From NCBI GenBank assembly GCA_024114885.1, contig CP099419.1:1364001-1428000 (forward strand): a DNA stretch of 64,000 bases. Reading direction: 5' to 3'. This DNA is from Septoria linicola (Eukaryota; Ascomycota; Dothideomycetes; Mycosphaerellales; Mycosphaerellaceae). Shown piece by piece: positions 8,937 to 18,726 of the stretch. Under the pieces are notes generated by a model, which had not been told where the DNA came from, did no database searches, and saw nothing but the letters and a program-made list of their open reading frames with translations. Position 1 is the first letter of the stretch; each line of letters opens with the position of its first letter. Both the position numbers and the translations under genes were made by a program.

Positions 8937-9968
8937 ATGCACGAGCTGCCCAAGGACCTAGCCAAATCTTTGAAGAGCTGGAGGGGAAGTGTGTATAATG
9001 AGCCTGTTGATTTCGAGAAGGGTCATACAGATTACGGAAAGAAGACAGTTGATCTATCTGCTAGTCCAGAAGAATCCGCCATAGTGCTGCATCCCTCTGC
9101 CTCTTCTCGCAGCCTCAGAGTATTGCGCCAGCGAGACAGACAGCAGCAGAGACGCGATGGCTACCGTCCAGTTCTCCCGCCTGAGCCAGAGCATGAGCCA
9201 AAGGAGGACAATTCCAAGCATATGAATCCGAAGCGTATCACTACGTTGCCGCCCGAAACTCCTGGTTCGCAAAAAACCAGCGTCTATCACCATGCTCCAA
9301 GAGTCGCCGATCCAGATCCTGCAGCAGATCGCTTGGACGACGACCCGAAACCATTGACGAAAGAGCACTTCTACGAATTGATGGGCATGCATCCTCCACA
9401 TGGCAGTCTCCTTATGCCAAAACAGCTGGCAGTGCATGGCGGTCTCTACAGCAAGATAGGAGCACATCTTCGGTACATACAAACCAAGTATCGCGTCTTT
9501 GATGTGGCTACGTACGTTCTGCTGGTGCTCCAGCTGCTGCTTAGTGCGGTGTTCATCGTTCTGGGAAGCCTCACTTCTGTGGATAGCCATGTCGCGATTG
9601 CAATCCTTGGCGCAATCTCTGTGACGGTAGCGGGAGTACTGGCTTTAATGAAGGGGCAAGGACTTCCCAACCGGTTGCGACAGACAAGAGACGATCTTGC
9701 GACTGTAGTATTCGAGGCAGAAGAGTCATACTGGGATGTGGCTGCGGATCGACATTTCCTATGTAGTGGTGTAAGACAGCTGCGCGAGGATTACATGCGT
9801 GTGCTGGTCGAGGCCAGGAAAAGCCATCCTGATGCATTCAACTCGACGGCGAACAAGATCGCTCGCGGCTTTCGGGCTCCCGCCGCAGGAAAGGCATCGA
9901 CAACTGTGTGGGATTCCTTCTCGAGAATTCCATATGATCGGGATCGGGATCCGCATTGCAATAGCTAA
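8937..9968 (+). CDS. SLATT_fungal two-transmembrane protein (SMODS/SLOG-associating type)
   Basis: Single exon, 343 aa, ATG at 8937. Residues 1-160 are polar and probably disordered. Residues about 166-295 match the fungal SLATT domain: GGLYSKIGAHLRYIQTKYR leads into TM1 (about 189-211), then a short loop, TM2 (about 216-238), and the hallmark LALMKGQGLPNRLRQTRDDL with an amphipathic helix (VVFEAEESYWDV). Bacterial SLATT proteins are known as predicted pore-forming effectors next to nucleotide-producing or nucleotide-sensing proteins (SMODS, SLOG) in conflict systems. The fungal branch is widespread but its role is unknown. No partner gene of that kind adjoins it here, where the neighbours are an Asn-rich protein and a BTB protein. 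The domain call is firm; an effector role is inference. Confidence 0.85.
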   Translation: MHELPKDLAKSLKSWRGSVYNEPVDFEKGHTDYGKKTVDLSASPEESAIVLHPSASSRSLRVLRQRDRQQQRRDGYRPVLPPEPEHEPKEDNSKHMNPKRITTLPPETPGSQKTSVYHHAPRVADPDPAADRLDDDPKPLTKEHFYELMGMHPPHGSLLMPKQLAVHGGLYSKIGAHLRYIQTKYRVFDVATYVLLVLQLLLSAVFIVLGSLTSVDSHVAIAILGAISVTVAGVLALMKGQGLPNRLRQTRDDLATVVFEAEESYWDVAADRHFLCSGVRQLREDYMRVLVEARKSHPDAFNSTANKIARGFRAPAAGKASTTVWDSFSRIPYDRDRDPHCNS

Positions 9969-11063
9969 GAGCCCCGGTCCCGCCTTATTCTAGACAATGT
10001 ACAGCGTCGTTGGTTGCAACTTTCTGTTGCATAGCCTGATCATGTCTGTCATACACAGCTTGTTCCCGACCCCCATGCAGGTCACAACTCACTGTCCCCG
10101 CAAGCATCACTATGGAGTCGCTACAGTATGCAATTTGCTCGCTAAAGAACGACCATAGCCATGCCGACCTGTAGATCCGTGGCGACGGCATAAGCTCCGA
10201 ACTCTATCAAGCAGTACCTTGCCGACAGTCTGCATTGACGCAACTGCAAGCATCGCAGATCGACGCAAACGTGGAACAACTCCTAGTTTACAGAGTTGCT
10301 AGACCGTAGGCTCCCCAGAGCTCAGAATCTTGGCCGTAGCGACTTTCGGCGAGAGGATGGCGCGCACTTACGCCTTTGAATGCCAGGACTTGATCCCAAG
10401 TAGCACCAGAGTACATGCGTGCACATTCACCAAAGAGCAGGCAGTACGTGATCAGATCGTGCACGTAACCCTTATTGTCCAGGCCATCACGATCCAATAT
10501 GAGCTGTGCCCGCGGACTGCGGCAGAAAGGCCAGAGCTCATCGCGTTTGTAGCGAAGCTTCAGGCCAGACATCATGAAAAAGAAATCCCGATCAGTAGCA
10601 AAATGAGGCCGCCTCGCCAGGCCTGGCAGAGCGTCACAGACTTTTGACCCGTGATCTGGGGCACGGCGACCGACGCACTGAGGCAAAGCTTTTGCCGGCT
10701 CGAATCGATATCCAACAGGATGCTGAGGCGGGAGAGCCTGACATGGCACTCGCCAGGCAGAAGCAGCAAGGCGCTTGACAGAACTTGTGATGGCACACTA
10801 AGCACAATCCACGCCCGAGATCTTGTTGATGCTCAGCGATGCCACCGCTATGGGGGAGCCTTCACGTGGGTCCTCTTGACCGACTCTGCCCGCGTCCTGG
10901 CCAGTTGTTGGTATCGCAGAAAACACCGCGTACGAGAAGTGCAAGTGAGCATGAACCGATGAGATGAGGTGGCGATTGATGCGAGATCGGTGCTTCACTT
11001 TCATCCGCCGTGTTGTCTTGCATGACTAACGCATGACACAAAAGCTCAGTCGGAAATCTGAAC
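9969..11063. other. Intergenic region with one possible minus-strand exon
   Basis: About 1.1 kb between the SLATT gene and the BTB gene, both plus strand. The only protein-like stretch is the minus-strand segment at 10372-10655, listed separately. Otherwise only short overlapping frames are present, with no repeat or RNA gene seen. Confidence 0.4.
10372..10655 (-). CDS. Possible internal exon of an unidentified gene or gene remnant
   Basis: A minus-strand segment reads as a protein-like sequence (for example DRDFFFMMSGLKLRYKRDEL, then GYVHDLITYCLLFGECARMY). It is bounded by a plausible acceptor (CCCCAG ending at 10656) and a strong donor (GTAAGT starting at 10371). No start codon exon or terminal exon could be joined with confidence. 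It may be part of a small multi-exon gene or a decayed gene. No family was recognised. Confidence 0.3.
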
Positions 11064-12368
11064 TTGACTGCAACCAGCACTTGCACATCAACCTCCATGA
11101 TGGCAATCTCAGCTATGGCTGCGGAGAAGTTCTTCGGCAACGCGTATCTGGCCGCACAGTGCGCTGATCTCGAAGTTCGGTGCGGCAGCACTGTGTTCCA
11201 CGTCCATCGTGCAGCTGTTTGTGCGCGGTCAGCGATCCTGGAAGTAGAGTGCCAGGCAGGCTTTCCAGTCAGTACGCTCGATATAACGCGTATAGTACCC
11301 AACTGACATTCGTTGTAGATGTCAGGCCGGACCCGAATTGAGCACTCGCTTTTCGGAGCCACCACGGTGGACTGTCTGCTGCAATTTGTCTACCAAGACA
11401 ATTACATTGTGCCACCGACGGTCGCCAGCGCCGCCGGACGCACCGAGAACGCAGAACTTAGCACTCCAAGCGTCAAGCAAAGCCAGCTGATGATCGCGCA
11501 TGTCTACGTGCATGCAATTGCGGACCTGTATGACATCGCTGCGCTTAAGGATCTCGCTGCAGCCAACTTCGTTAGAGAAGCTGATGCTTCTACCGATCAT
11601 GATTCAAGTCTGCTCATTGAGCTCGTCGCGGCGGTCGTTGCTCATACCGTAGACAACGAAACGATCATGCGTGGCAAAGTTCTCCAGGTAGCTTTGAAGC
11701 AGAAAGAAGAGCTACTACAGGACTCGACCTTCCTTGACGCCCTCGCAAAGCGCACAGACATCAGTGACTTCGCAACTAGATTCTTATGCGGCGTTATGGC
11801 AGATTACGAAAACACTCTCATGGAAGTGCGGCAAGACCATGAGGCCACGCTGGAGAAGGCCGAATCGGCGCTTGAAGCGGCCAAGAAGACTCGCGATAGC
11901 TGTCAAGAAGAAGCTCGAAGCGAGAGAAAAGTGGCTGCGTCGCGTTCCGATGAAGTACGCACGCTGAAAGCTGAGCGTGCTATGTTGCTGGCGAACAACG
12001 CGAAGTTGAGCGACGACCTGAGGGTCGCGCACGGCGAGTCACAAACCACGAAACGGGCGCTCGATGCTCGCCTCGCTGAGCTCATTACAGCTCGTGAGAA
12101 TACTAGGGCAGCTCAGATAGAGCTGAAGGAGACCAAGGTCAAACTCGTTGCTGCAGACGCGCTTATCGTCGACTTGCAGAGCCGAGTCCTCAATGCGTTC
12201 AGCTCAGACCCGGCACTGAGGAGGCGAATCTTCTACCAGACCTATGAGAAGTGCAGGAACGTGCCGTGCTCGGCAAAACCGTTCAAGTACTTTGAGACTA
12301 TTCAGAACGGCGGCCATGTTGCTCAGTGTTCAAGCTGCCGCACGAGGCACTACTACCCCGGCTACTAG
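11064..12368 (+). CDS. BTB/POZ domain protein with coiled coil and C-terminal Cys pairs, 417 aa
   Basis: Two exons: 11064-11267 and 11319-12368, joined in phase 0 across a 51-bp intron with an aactgac branch site and a ttgtag acceptor. The BTB fold spans about residues 20-175: ADLEVRCGSTVFHVHRAAVCARSAIL is the usual 'D(V/L).v..g..f.vHr.vl..rS..f' core, and HSLFGATTVDCLLQFVYQDNY completes it after the intron. Residues about 225-345 form a long charged coiled coil. The last 45 residues hold two Cys pairs (CRNVPC and CSSC), which could bind zinc. There is no Kelch, BACK or MATH partner. Fungal BTB proteins of this kind are numerous and mostly uncharacterised; Cul3 adaptor or transcription roles are family knowledge only. 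An in-frame ATG at residue 12 is an alternative start. Confidence 0.8.
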
Positions 12369-12661
12369 GGGTCGAAAGGCCATAGGGAGGGCCCACAGAG
12401 TGTGGTGGACGATTCGCACGTTTGGAAGGGCTCCGTTGTGTCGACGAATGCGGTGCTCCCTGTCTTGAGTGCAAACTGAGGTACTGTTGTACAGGAACTT
12501 GATGGCACGAGCGGCATGTGTTATACGAAACGATCAGGTCGATGCCGATGGCAGCTGTGTTGCTTTGTATGTTCGTACAAGTGTCTAGTCTACACGCAGC
12601 AACTTACCTGCTGCAATTACTGCTCAGCATTGCTCACGCAGTCATGTCACTTCTCCCTTCC

Positions 12662-15613
12662 TCACAGATTCTCAAACTGCCTAATCGCCGTCTTCACACG
12701 TTCTCGTACATCCAGATTAGGATCGTTCTGCAGAGCCCTCACTGCCTGCTCGATACCAATATTCTTCAACTCCTGACGTCGTTGATGCGCATCGCGACGA
12801 TCATCGCCATCCTCCAAGAACGTCAGTGAAACAATCGTCCACACGCTCATGACACGAATGCGGTGATCTACATGGCTGAAGTGGGGCAGCATAGCCTGCA
12901 GTAATGGTCTCTGGGCGATGAAGAGCTGTCGATGTTTCGCAGAGGCGTTCGCCAGGTGGACTAGTACATGTATCGTGGCGAGGACGAGTTCAGTGGTGTT
13001 GTAGATTTGTCGACCTCCAGAGCGTGCGACCGGGGATAATTTGGCTGTGAGGAGCTCGTAGACTTTGGCGCTCCCGATTGCGTTCATCAGATAATCTGAT
13101 AGCACTGTGCAGTCATCGCCGTTGATGAAGTTGCGGACGAAGTCCAAGGCTTGCTGCTGGATGGCTGCTTCGTTTCGGCGTGATGCGTACTCGCTATTCT
13201 GTTCCAGCTCTCGTATGCTCGATAGATAGCGCTTGGTGTTGAAAGCTGGTGTTGTTGGGTCCAAGGTGGATCGAAGCTGTGACGACTGGTAGTGAGTACT
13301 TGATGCTTCGTCATAGAGCATCTCTCCGTCCTCGTCGTCATCTTCTTCCATGCGCTCCGCCGCCTCACAGACTGGCTCGTCGAGGTCCATCGAGGCGGGA
13401 TTCAGCAGGTCGACCTGCTCTCCAGCCGCGTTGGGAGTGCTAAGACCAACACTCACGCCACCCCCTGCAGTGTCCCGGGACTCGCCCTGGATAATGCCAA
13501 CTAGCCAACCAGTGCCGAGCTCTTCGAGCGCAGCAAGCTTGACTTCCTTCGGACAATTGGAAATGAGATGTTTCAGTGCCCACATACTGGAGAGACGCAG
13601 GTCGGGTGAACTGCTTCGAGCATGGTCTGCCAGTGTGCGTACCACCTCACCTTCGGAAAGGTCTTCCCGCATAGGACTAAAGTCTGGCAGCAAATTGCAA
13701 CACACGTCAGTTGCGGCAATCTGCACCTGAAGATGCTCGTGGTTGAGCAATGCGATGAGAGGCTTGGCGATGCCTCCATCTATAAGACTGGTTCGCAGAA
13801 CGCTGACGCTTCTCGACATGGATTGTGCTGCAGCACATGCCGCTAGAATGACTCGGGCTATATTCCCATCCTTTGGCGATACGTGGATCCTGTCATGCGT
13901 ATCGCGCGGTGCATTCTCTGGCAGTGGCTTCAGAGAGTCGATGATACAGCTTATTACGCCAGCATCTATGATAGCCTTGCGGTGCAGGTCTTCTTTAGCA
14001 GCGATTGCTGCTAGTGCTTTCAAGGCGCTCTCGCGGCACCGCATAGCGTGCTCGAGCTCGCGAGGAAACGTTCGCATCGCCGGTCGACAGGATGCGGGCG
14101 TAGTAGCAGCCAGTTGTGTAGCAGGCTTCGCGGACCACACTGGCTTTGCTGCTGGCACATGATCGAAGCTCTTCTTGAGAATCGGGCACACATACTTTAC
14201 GGCTCCAGCTTCGACTGCAGCAATCTGCATCTCTTTGACACCGCCTATGAGGAGTGCGAGAACACTGCATGCTTGCTCCTGAATCGCTGTGAGCTCAAGC
14301 TGCTCTTCTGCTTTGTCCGAAGGCCTTCCATCGTTGGCGATTTGTACAAGCTGCACAGCAAGGGGTACTGCCAACAAGGCCAACTGTCTATGTCGCTCAC
14401 GACTCTTTTGCCCGACCTCGTTTCTGGCAGAGCTTCCGGCAGGGTCCGAATCGATAGCGTTAGAAATGAGTGCCAACAGTCGCAAGGCGCAAAGACGATC
14501 AGATGCCCGTAGAGATCGAGTAAGGACAAGCAGCCAGCCGCAGACCGCGTTGGAATGATCGATGTCGGCTACCACATGTGCATTATCTGCGCTACCATTG
14601 CTCTGCTTCAGATCCTGCAATGTCCTCAATGCTGGAAATGCGCCGGAAGGTGGACCGTGTGAAACAGTTTTGTATGCGGGAATATGTAGTGGTGGTAGTC
14701 TCGTCCCATATGGGCTTGCAAAGCCGTACCTGGGGCCAAGCTGCGCTCGCTGGTCTGCATTATCCGCTCCGGGGTTGAGGAAGAGATCTCGTACTGCAGC
14801 AGATAGTGTGAAACGATGCGCTCTCCAATTAGAGCCTATAATCACCGATGAGATTGCTGCGAGAACACTTGGTAGCCAGAGCTCACTAGGTGCAGGCGGG
14901 GCTTGCGAGCTGGCCCTTGCATACCATACGATCTTATTTTGGATGGCATGAGCTACAAGCAGTGAGGATAACGTATCAAGCAAGCCGCTATTTGCGATCT
15001 GATCCTTGATGCCGGAGCATTTGTGTTCGGGCAGCGCGGCTATGATTGAGGCTACCAGTCCTAGTTGCTTCTGTCCAGTCTGTGTCTTGGGCGCCAGTCG
15101 TAGTAGAGTGTCGAAAGTTTCTATGCTTTCCGCGTTGAAGACGGTTGACCAGAAGTCTGATTCAGACGGCTCATCCGTGCTCGACCAGAATGAGGCGAGC
15201 GCCTTCAGTGCTTGCAGAGTAGCAACTGCTAGACGCGAGCCATTCTCTCCTGCCAATGTTTCGACCAAGAACTTCGGTAGTCCGACAGCACATAGAGGCT
15301 GCGACTGGCCTCCGGACGCCAAACTGCTGACGATGAGGATAGCCTGTAGCCTTAGATCATCATCCGCAGTAGAATGATCGGCGTGAGCATGTAGAGATAC
15401 GCCATTCGATTCCAGCTTGCGCTTGCCTTTCGATCCGGAAGTGATTGTGTTCGCCAGAGGTTCGACTAGACCGTGCCTCACAGCAAGCTCCTTGCGCTGG
15501 TCATGGCCGACTATGAGATTCTTGAGATGTTTGGCGATCCGTAGCCTCTCTTGAACGGGCACTGAGAGATCGCCAAGAGTGGTGATGGCGGCGAAAGACG
15601 GTCCTTGAACCAT
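12662..15613 (-). CDS. GID5/VID28: GID/CTLH ubiquitin ligase scaffold subunit Gid5/Vid28 (ARMC8)
   Basis: 983 aa, single exon. I place the start at the ATG at 15613 (MVQGPSFAAITTLGDLSVPV). The frame runs further upstream, but that extension is Arg/Ser-rich and crosses the shared promoter. The protein is a chain of armadillo-type helical repeats (for example IAATDVCCNLLPDF and LRLSSMWALKHLISNC). It ends with the family's typical close, DPNLDVRERVKTAIRQF. Yeast Gid5/Vid28 holds the substrate receptor Gid4 in the GID E3 ligase, which destroys gluconeogenic enzymes when glucose returns; the human counterpart is ARMC8. An acidic insert (MEEDDDEDGEMLYDE) sits near three quarters of the length. It is divergent from RVB2, with 414 bp between starts. 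Confidence 0.9.
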   Translation of the reverse strand: MVQGPSFAAITTLGDLSVPVQERLRIAKHLKNLIVGHDQRKELAVRHGLVEPLANTITSGSKGKRKLESNGVSLHAHADHSTADDDLRLQAILIVSSLASGGQSQPLCAVGLPKFLVETLAGENGSRLAVATLQALKALASFWSSTDEPSESDFWSTVFNAESIETFDTLLRLAPKTQTGQKQLGLVASIIAALPEHKCSGIKDQIANSGLLDTLSSLLVAHAIQNKIVWYARASSQAPPAPSELWLPSVLAAISSVIIGSNWRAHRFTLSAAVRDLFLNPGADNADQRAQLGPRYGFASPYGTRLPPLHIPAYKTVSHGPPSGAFPALRTLQDLKQSNGSADNAHVVADIDHSNAVCGWLLVLTRSLRASDRLCALRLLALISNAIDSDPAGSSARNEVGQKSRERHRQLALLAVPLAVQLVQIANDGRPSDKAEEQLELTAIQEQACSVLALLIGGVKEMQIAAVEAGAVKYVCPILKKSFDHVPAAKPVWSAKPATQLAATTPASCRPAMRTFPRELEHAMRCRESALKALAAIAAKEDLHRKAIIDAGVISCIIDSLKPLPENAPRDTHDRIHVSPKDGNIARVILAACAAAQSMSRSVSVLRTSLIDGGIAKPLIALLNHEHLQVQIAATDVCCNLLPDFSPMREDLSEGEVVRTLADHARSSSPDLRLSSMWALKHLISNCPKEVKLAALEELGTGWLVGIIQGESRDTAGGGVSVGLSTPNAAGEQVDLLNPASMDLDEPVCEAAERMEEDDDEDGEMLYDEASSTHYQSSQLRSTLDPTTPAFNTKRYLSSIRELEQNSEYASRRNEAAIQQQALDFVRNFINGDDCTVLSDYLMNAIGSAKVYELLTAKLSPVARSGGRQIYNTTELVLATIHVLVHLANASAKHRQLFIAQRPLLQAMLPHFSHVDHRIRVMSVWTIVSLTFLEDGDDRRDAHQRRQELKNIGIEQAVRALQNDPNLDVRERVKTAIRQFENL

Positions 15614-16027
15614 GATCAGGGAATATCTGAGCAACTTCTGGTCATTGATATGGAGTGATGATGATCGAGAGTTGAATGCGTGACCATATATGGCTCGCGG
15701 TCGTGATGTCCGGCTGTGAGAGGCCACGGACGTCAAGCAGGGTAACTTAGTTAACTTAGGGTGTGGCCACGTAGCCCAGCACTTAATTGCCTGTCGCTCA
15801 CGCGTCTCTCTCTCTGCGCGGTTGAACAAGCTCGGGCGACGAAACGGCATTGAGCTGCAACAAATGGGACATTGACAATCTTGACCGTGCACACAATCCC
15901 CCAGCCATCTCAGACTGATACACTGCCGACTTCAACATTTGTCGTCGTTCAAGAAGCACGGACGCGACATCAGCAACAGCAACAGCACATTGAGAGCGCC
16001 AGCAGTGCTGGTAGTCCACCCTCCACC
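15614..16027. promoter_or_regulatory. Shared divergent promoter region of GID5 and RVB2
   Basis: 414 bp between two divergent start codons. It contains an imperfect direct repeat (aacttagttaacttagg, 15744-15760) and a cagcaacagcaacagcac run just 5' of RVB2 (near 15970), probably in the RVB2 leader. No core promoter element was identified with confidence. Confidence 0.5.
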
Positions 16028-17449
16028 ATGGCTGCACCCATCACCACCGTCTCCGACTCGAAGGAGCGACAGGGCCTGAACCTCATCGCCGCGCACTCAC
16101 ATGTCCGAGGACTCGGCTTGACGCCCGACACGCTCACGCCAAAGCCATCGGCCGGCGGACTTGTGGGCCAGCAGCAGGCGCGAAAAGCTGCGGGAGTGAT
16201 TCTGCAAATGGTCAAAGAGGGCAGGATTGCTGGTCGCGCAGTCCTCATTTCAGGCCCTCCCAGCACGGGAAAGACTGCGATTGCGATTGGACTGAGCAAG
16301 GAATTGGGCGAGGATGTGCCGTTTACAGCGCTGGCGTCTTCTGAAATCTTCAGCATGGAAATGAGCAAAACAGAGGCTCTGGAACAAGCGTTTCGCAAGT
16401 CCATCGCAGTGCGGATACGAGAAGAGAGCGAGGTGATTGAGGGAGAGGTGGTGGAGATCCAGATTGACCGATCAGTCACGGGCAACAACAAGAGCGGCAA
16501 GCTCACGCTGAAGACGACGGACATGGAGACGCTGTATGACATGGGAACGCGCATGATTGACAGCATGACGAAAGAGAAGGTCATGGCAGGCGACATCATC
16601 AGCATCGACAAGGCCAGCGGGAGAATCACAAAGCTGGGACGAAGCTACACCAGGAGTCGAGACTATGATGCCGTGGGCTCGGACGCCAAATTCATCCAAT
16701 GTCCGGACGGCGAGCTGCAAGTCCGCCGAGAAACTGTTCACACTGTATCGCTGCACGAAATAGATGTAATCAACAGCCGGACGCAGGGCTTCCTGGCTCT
16801 GTTCTCTGGTGACACGGGTGAGATCAGATCAGAGGTGCGGGAACAGATCAACACAAAAGTAGCAGAGTGGAAGGAAGAAGGAAAAGCCGAGATCGTGCCC
16901 GGAGTACTCTTCATCGACGAGGTGCACATGCTGGACATTGAGTGCTACAGCTTCATCAATCGAGCGCTGGAGGACGAACTCGCACCGATTGTCATCATGG
17001 CATCAAACCGTGGCTCCACTACGATCCGAGGAACAAACTATCGGAGTCCGCATGGGCTTCCGCTCGACTTCTTGGACCGTGTTGTCATCATCTCAACACA
17101 GCAGTACCAAGATCAGGAAATTCGCGACATCCTGCAGCTACGCGCGCAAGAAGAAGACATCGACATCTCAGCAGATGCGATGGCATTGCTGACAAAGATC
17201 GGCTCAGAAACTGGACTGCGATATGCAAGCAACCTGATCACAACGTCAAATCTACTGGCACAAAAGCGAAGAGCCAAGGAGGTGGAAGTGAACGATGTGT
17301 CGCGATCCTATCAGCTCTTCTACGACCCCACGCGGAGTGTCAAGTTTGTGACAGAATTTGAAAAAAGGCTGATCGGTGAGGATGGACGCGTGACGCTCGG
17401 TGCCAGCACGAATGGCGTCAGCAACGGCGATGCTATGGAAGTCTCGTAG
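16028..17449 (+). CDS. RVB2: RuvB-like AAA+ ATPase 2 (Reptin/Rvb2)
   Basis: 473 aa from the ATG at 16028 (good context, accATGg); the family is normally 460-490 aa, so this is full length. Walker A is GPPSTGKT (76-83) and Walker B is DEVH (297-300), followed by MLDIECYSFINRALEDELAP, which fits Rvb2 rather than Rvb1. The OB-fold insertion domain lies between (about 125-240), with the Rvb2-type RSYTRSRDYDAVG. Rvb1/Rvb2 form a hexamer or dodecamer acting in INO80 and SWR1 chromatin remodelling, the R2TP chaperone and box C/D snoRNP assembly. NOP58, a client of that pathway, is encoded at 59163-60937. No intron was seen. Confidence 0.95.
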   Translation: MAAPITTVSDSKERQGLNLIAAHSHVRGLGLTPDTLTPKPSAGGLVGQQQARKAAGVILQMVKEGRIAGRAVLISGPPSTGKTAIAIGLSKELGEDVPFTALASSEIFSMEMSKTEALEQAFRKSIAVRIREESEVIEGEVVEIQIDRSVTGNNKSGKLTLKTTDMETLYDMGTRMIDSMTKEKVMAGDIISIDKASGRITKLGRSYTRSRDYDAVGSDAKFIQCPDGELQVRRETVHTVSLHEIDVINSRTQGFLALFSGDTGEIRSEVREQINTKVAEWKEEGKAEIVPGVLFIDEVHMLDIECYSFINRALEDELAPIVIMASNRGSTTIRGTNYRSPHGLPLDFLDRVVIISTQQYQDQEIRDILQLRAQEEDIDISADAMALLTKIGSETGLRYASNLITTSNLLAQKRRAKEVEVNDVSRSYQLFYDPTRSVKFVTEFEKRLIGEDGRVTLGASTNGVSNGDAMEVS

Positions 17450-17554
17450 CAGTTGTAAAACTATAGTAAAACGAGCATCGATGGTTGTAGGAGGATTAGG
17501 GCACTCCGGCCTCTGACGGCTTTTGACTTTAGGCGGACTTTACATCACCGTCAG

Positions 17555-17568
17555 CCCCCCCCCCCCCC
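17555..17568 (+). repeat. Homopolymer run of 14 C
   Basis: Fourteen consecutive C in the 260-bp gap between RVB2 and the TupA-like gene. It is in non-coding sequence, and its length may be unreliable if the assembly used short reads. Confidence 0.9.
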
Positions 17569-17709
17569 ATCATCAGTGTGTAAGAATATGTAGAACAGTG
17601 CAACTGCCATACCTTGCGGGCGCGAAAAGACAGTCATACCCTCTAGCCACCCCTTTGTATTCTTCTTGGCTCCAATTGGTAACCCTTGCACCGGATAGGC
17701 ACTTCTGCT

Positions 17710-18726
17710 ATGGCCTCCAGCGCACCTGGAACCCGCATAACCATTACCGACCCTCGGATCTCACGACATCACAGCTCACAACTACTAGAAGCTGATGATG
17801 GACCCGCTGGCTCCGAGTCGATCGACACCGCTGATCATGGAATCTATGGCGACCCCTACCAACCCATCAGATTCCGAATGGGCAATGGCGGCGCAGGCTA
17901 TACTGGTATTTTACGGGTCCTGGCAGAAGCATTCATCTCTGAGCAAGGGAACAGTTTTCGAATAGGATGGGTTTCCAATCACTCTCGCCATACACAGATC
18001 GCTCTTCTTGCAGATGTGGTGCAAGTGGCTTTGACTTACGAGCCAGACAACGAGGACCTTGCGATCCGTGAAGGATGGGCTAGGCGAGTCGGCAGAGCCT
18101 TCAATGATCACTTTCTGCTTGTAGGACCTTCGAATGTGGACCTTCATGCTACAAAGATAGGCGATGCATTGAAAGCAATCGTGACCAGGAACGCGCACAA
18201 TCAGGAGCCTCTTCTGTTCCATAGCCGCGGTGACGGATCAGCTACATTTGCCAAAGAGACCTGGCTATGGCAAGCCGCAGGCTTAGATGTCGCAAACCGC
18301 CAGCCAGACTGGATCAAGATCGACCCACTAACACCATACGACGCTCTGGTAAAAGCAGAAAAAGAACAAGCCTTTCTGCTAACTGATCGAGCAACATTCC
18401 TGACTGCTAAACAAGACGGCAGGATACCTCTATTAGCCGTACATGTTGAAGGAGGGCCAGAACTTCTCAATCCGTGCTCGGTGCTTGTGCGTGCTCAATG
18501 GACTGGTGATACCGCTGAAGAGGTTTCACGCCATGACAGTGCGTTGTCGTTTGCAAAGTGGCTGACTGGGAGTCGGGCGCAGGAGATCGTGAGAGGCTAC
18601 GGACGAGACTGGAAAGGTGGGAAGCCTTTGTTCACTGTTGCTGGTCTGGACGACTTCAAGGATGAGGATAGACTTGGCCGAGTCCCTGTAAGAGGTCGAA
18701 CACCGGGTGACTGTGGTCGACTTTGA
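17710..18726 (+). CDS. TupA-like periplasmic-binding-protein fold protein, fungal, no signal peptide
   Basis: 338 aa from the ATG at 17710 (gctATGg); an in-frame ATG eight codons upstream is weaker. After a polar 55-residue start, the sequence follows bacterial tungstate-binding TupA/WtpA proteins: GNGGAGYTGILRVLAEAF in place of the 'S/T..sGl...l.paFe' ligand loop, ALLADVVQVALTY for 'GdaDvvl.H', FNDHFLLVGPSNVD for 'yNdFvivGP..Dp', then the HSRGDGSATFAKETWLW core for 'SRGDdSGTh.KE..lW'. The C-terminal lobe ends with a TupA-like FAKWLTG..AQEIVRGYG. In bacteria these proteins deliver oxyanions to ABC importers. With no signal peptide this one should be cytosolic, and no such importer is nearby. 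Ligand binding is inference. Transfer from bacteria is plausible, though old, as relatives occur in other fungi. Confidence 0.8.
   Translation: MASSAPGTRITITDPRISRHHSSQLLEADDGPAGSESIDTADHGIYGDPYQPIRFRMGNGGAGYTGILRVLAEAFISEQGNSFRIGWVSNHSRHTQIALLADVVQVALTYEPDNEDLAIREGWARRVGRAFNDHFLLVGPSNVDLHATKIGDALKAIVTRNAHNQEPLLFHSRGDGSATFAKETWLWQAAGLDVANRQPDWIKIDPLTPYDALVKAEKEQAFLLTDRATFLTAKQDGRIPLLAVHVEGGPELLNPCSVLVRAQWTGDTAEEVSRHDSALSFAKWLTGSRAQEIVRGYGRDWKGGKPLFTVAGLDDFKDEDRLGRVPVRGRTPGDCGRL

Noticed and set aside
8937..12368. A joint SLATT plus BTB defence cassette
   Set aside because: The two genes are 1.1 kb apart with their own promoters, and no known SLATT system uses a BTB partner. Adjacency alone is too weak.
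15614..15892. N-terminal extension of the GID5 frame by 93 codons
   Set aside because: The extension is Arg/Ser/Cys-rich, crosses the shared promoter and would put the start next to the RVB2 leader. The family-like start is the ATG at 15613.
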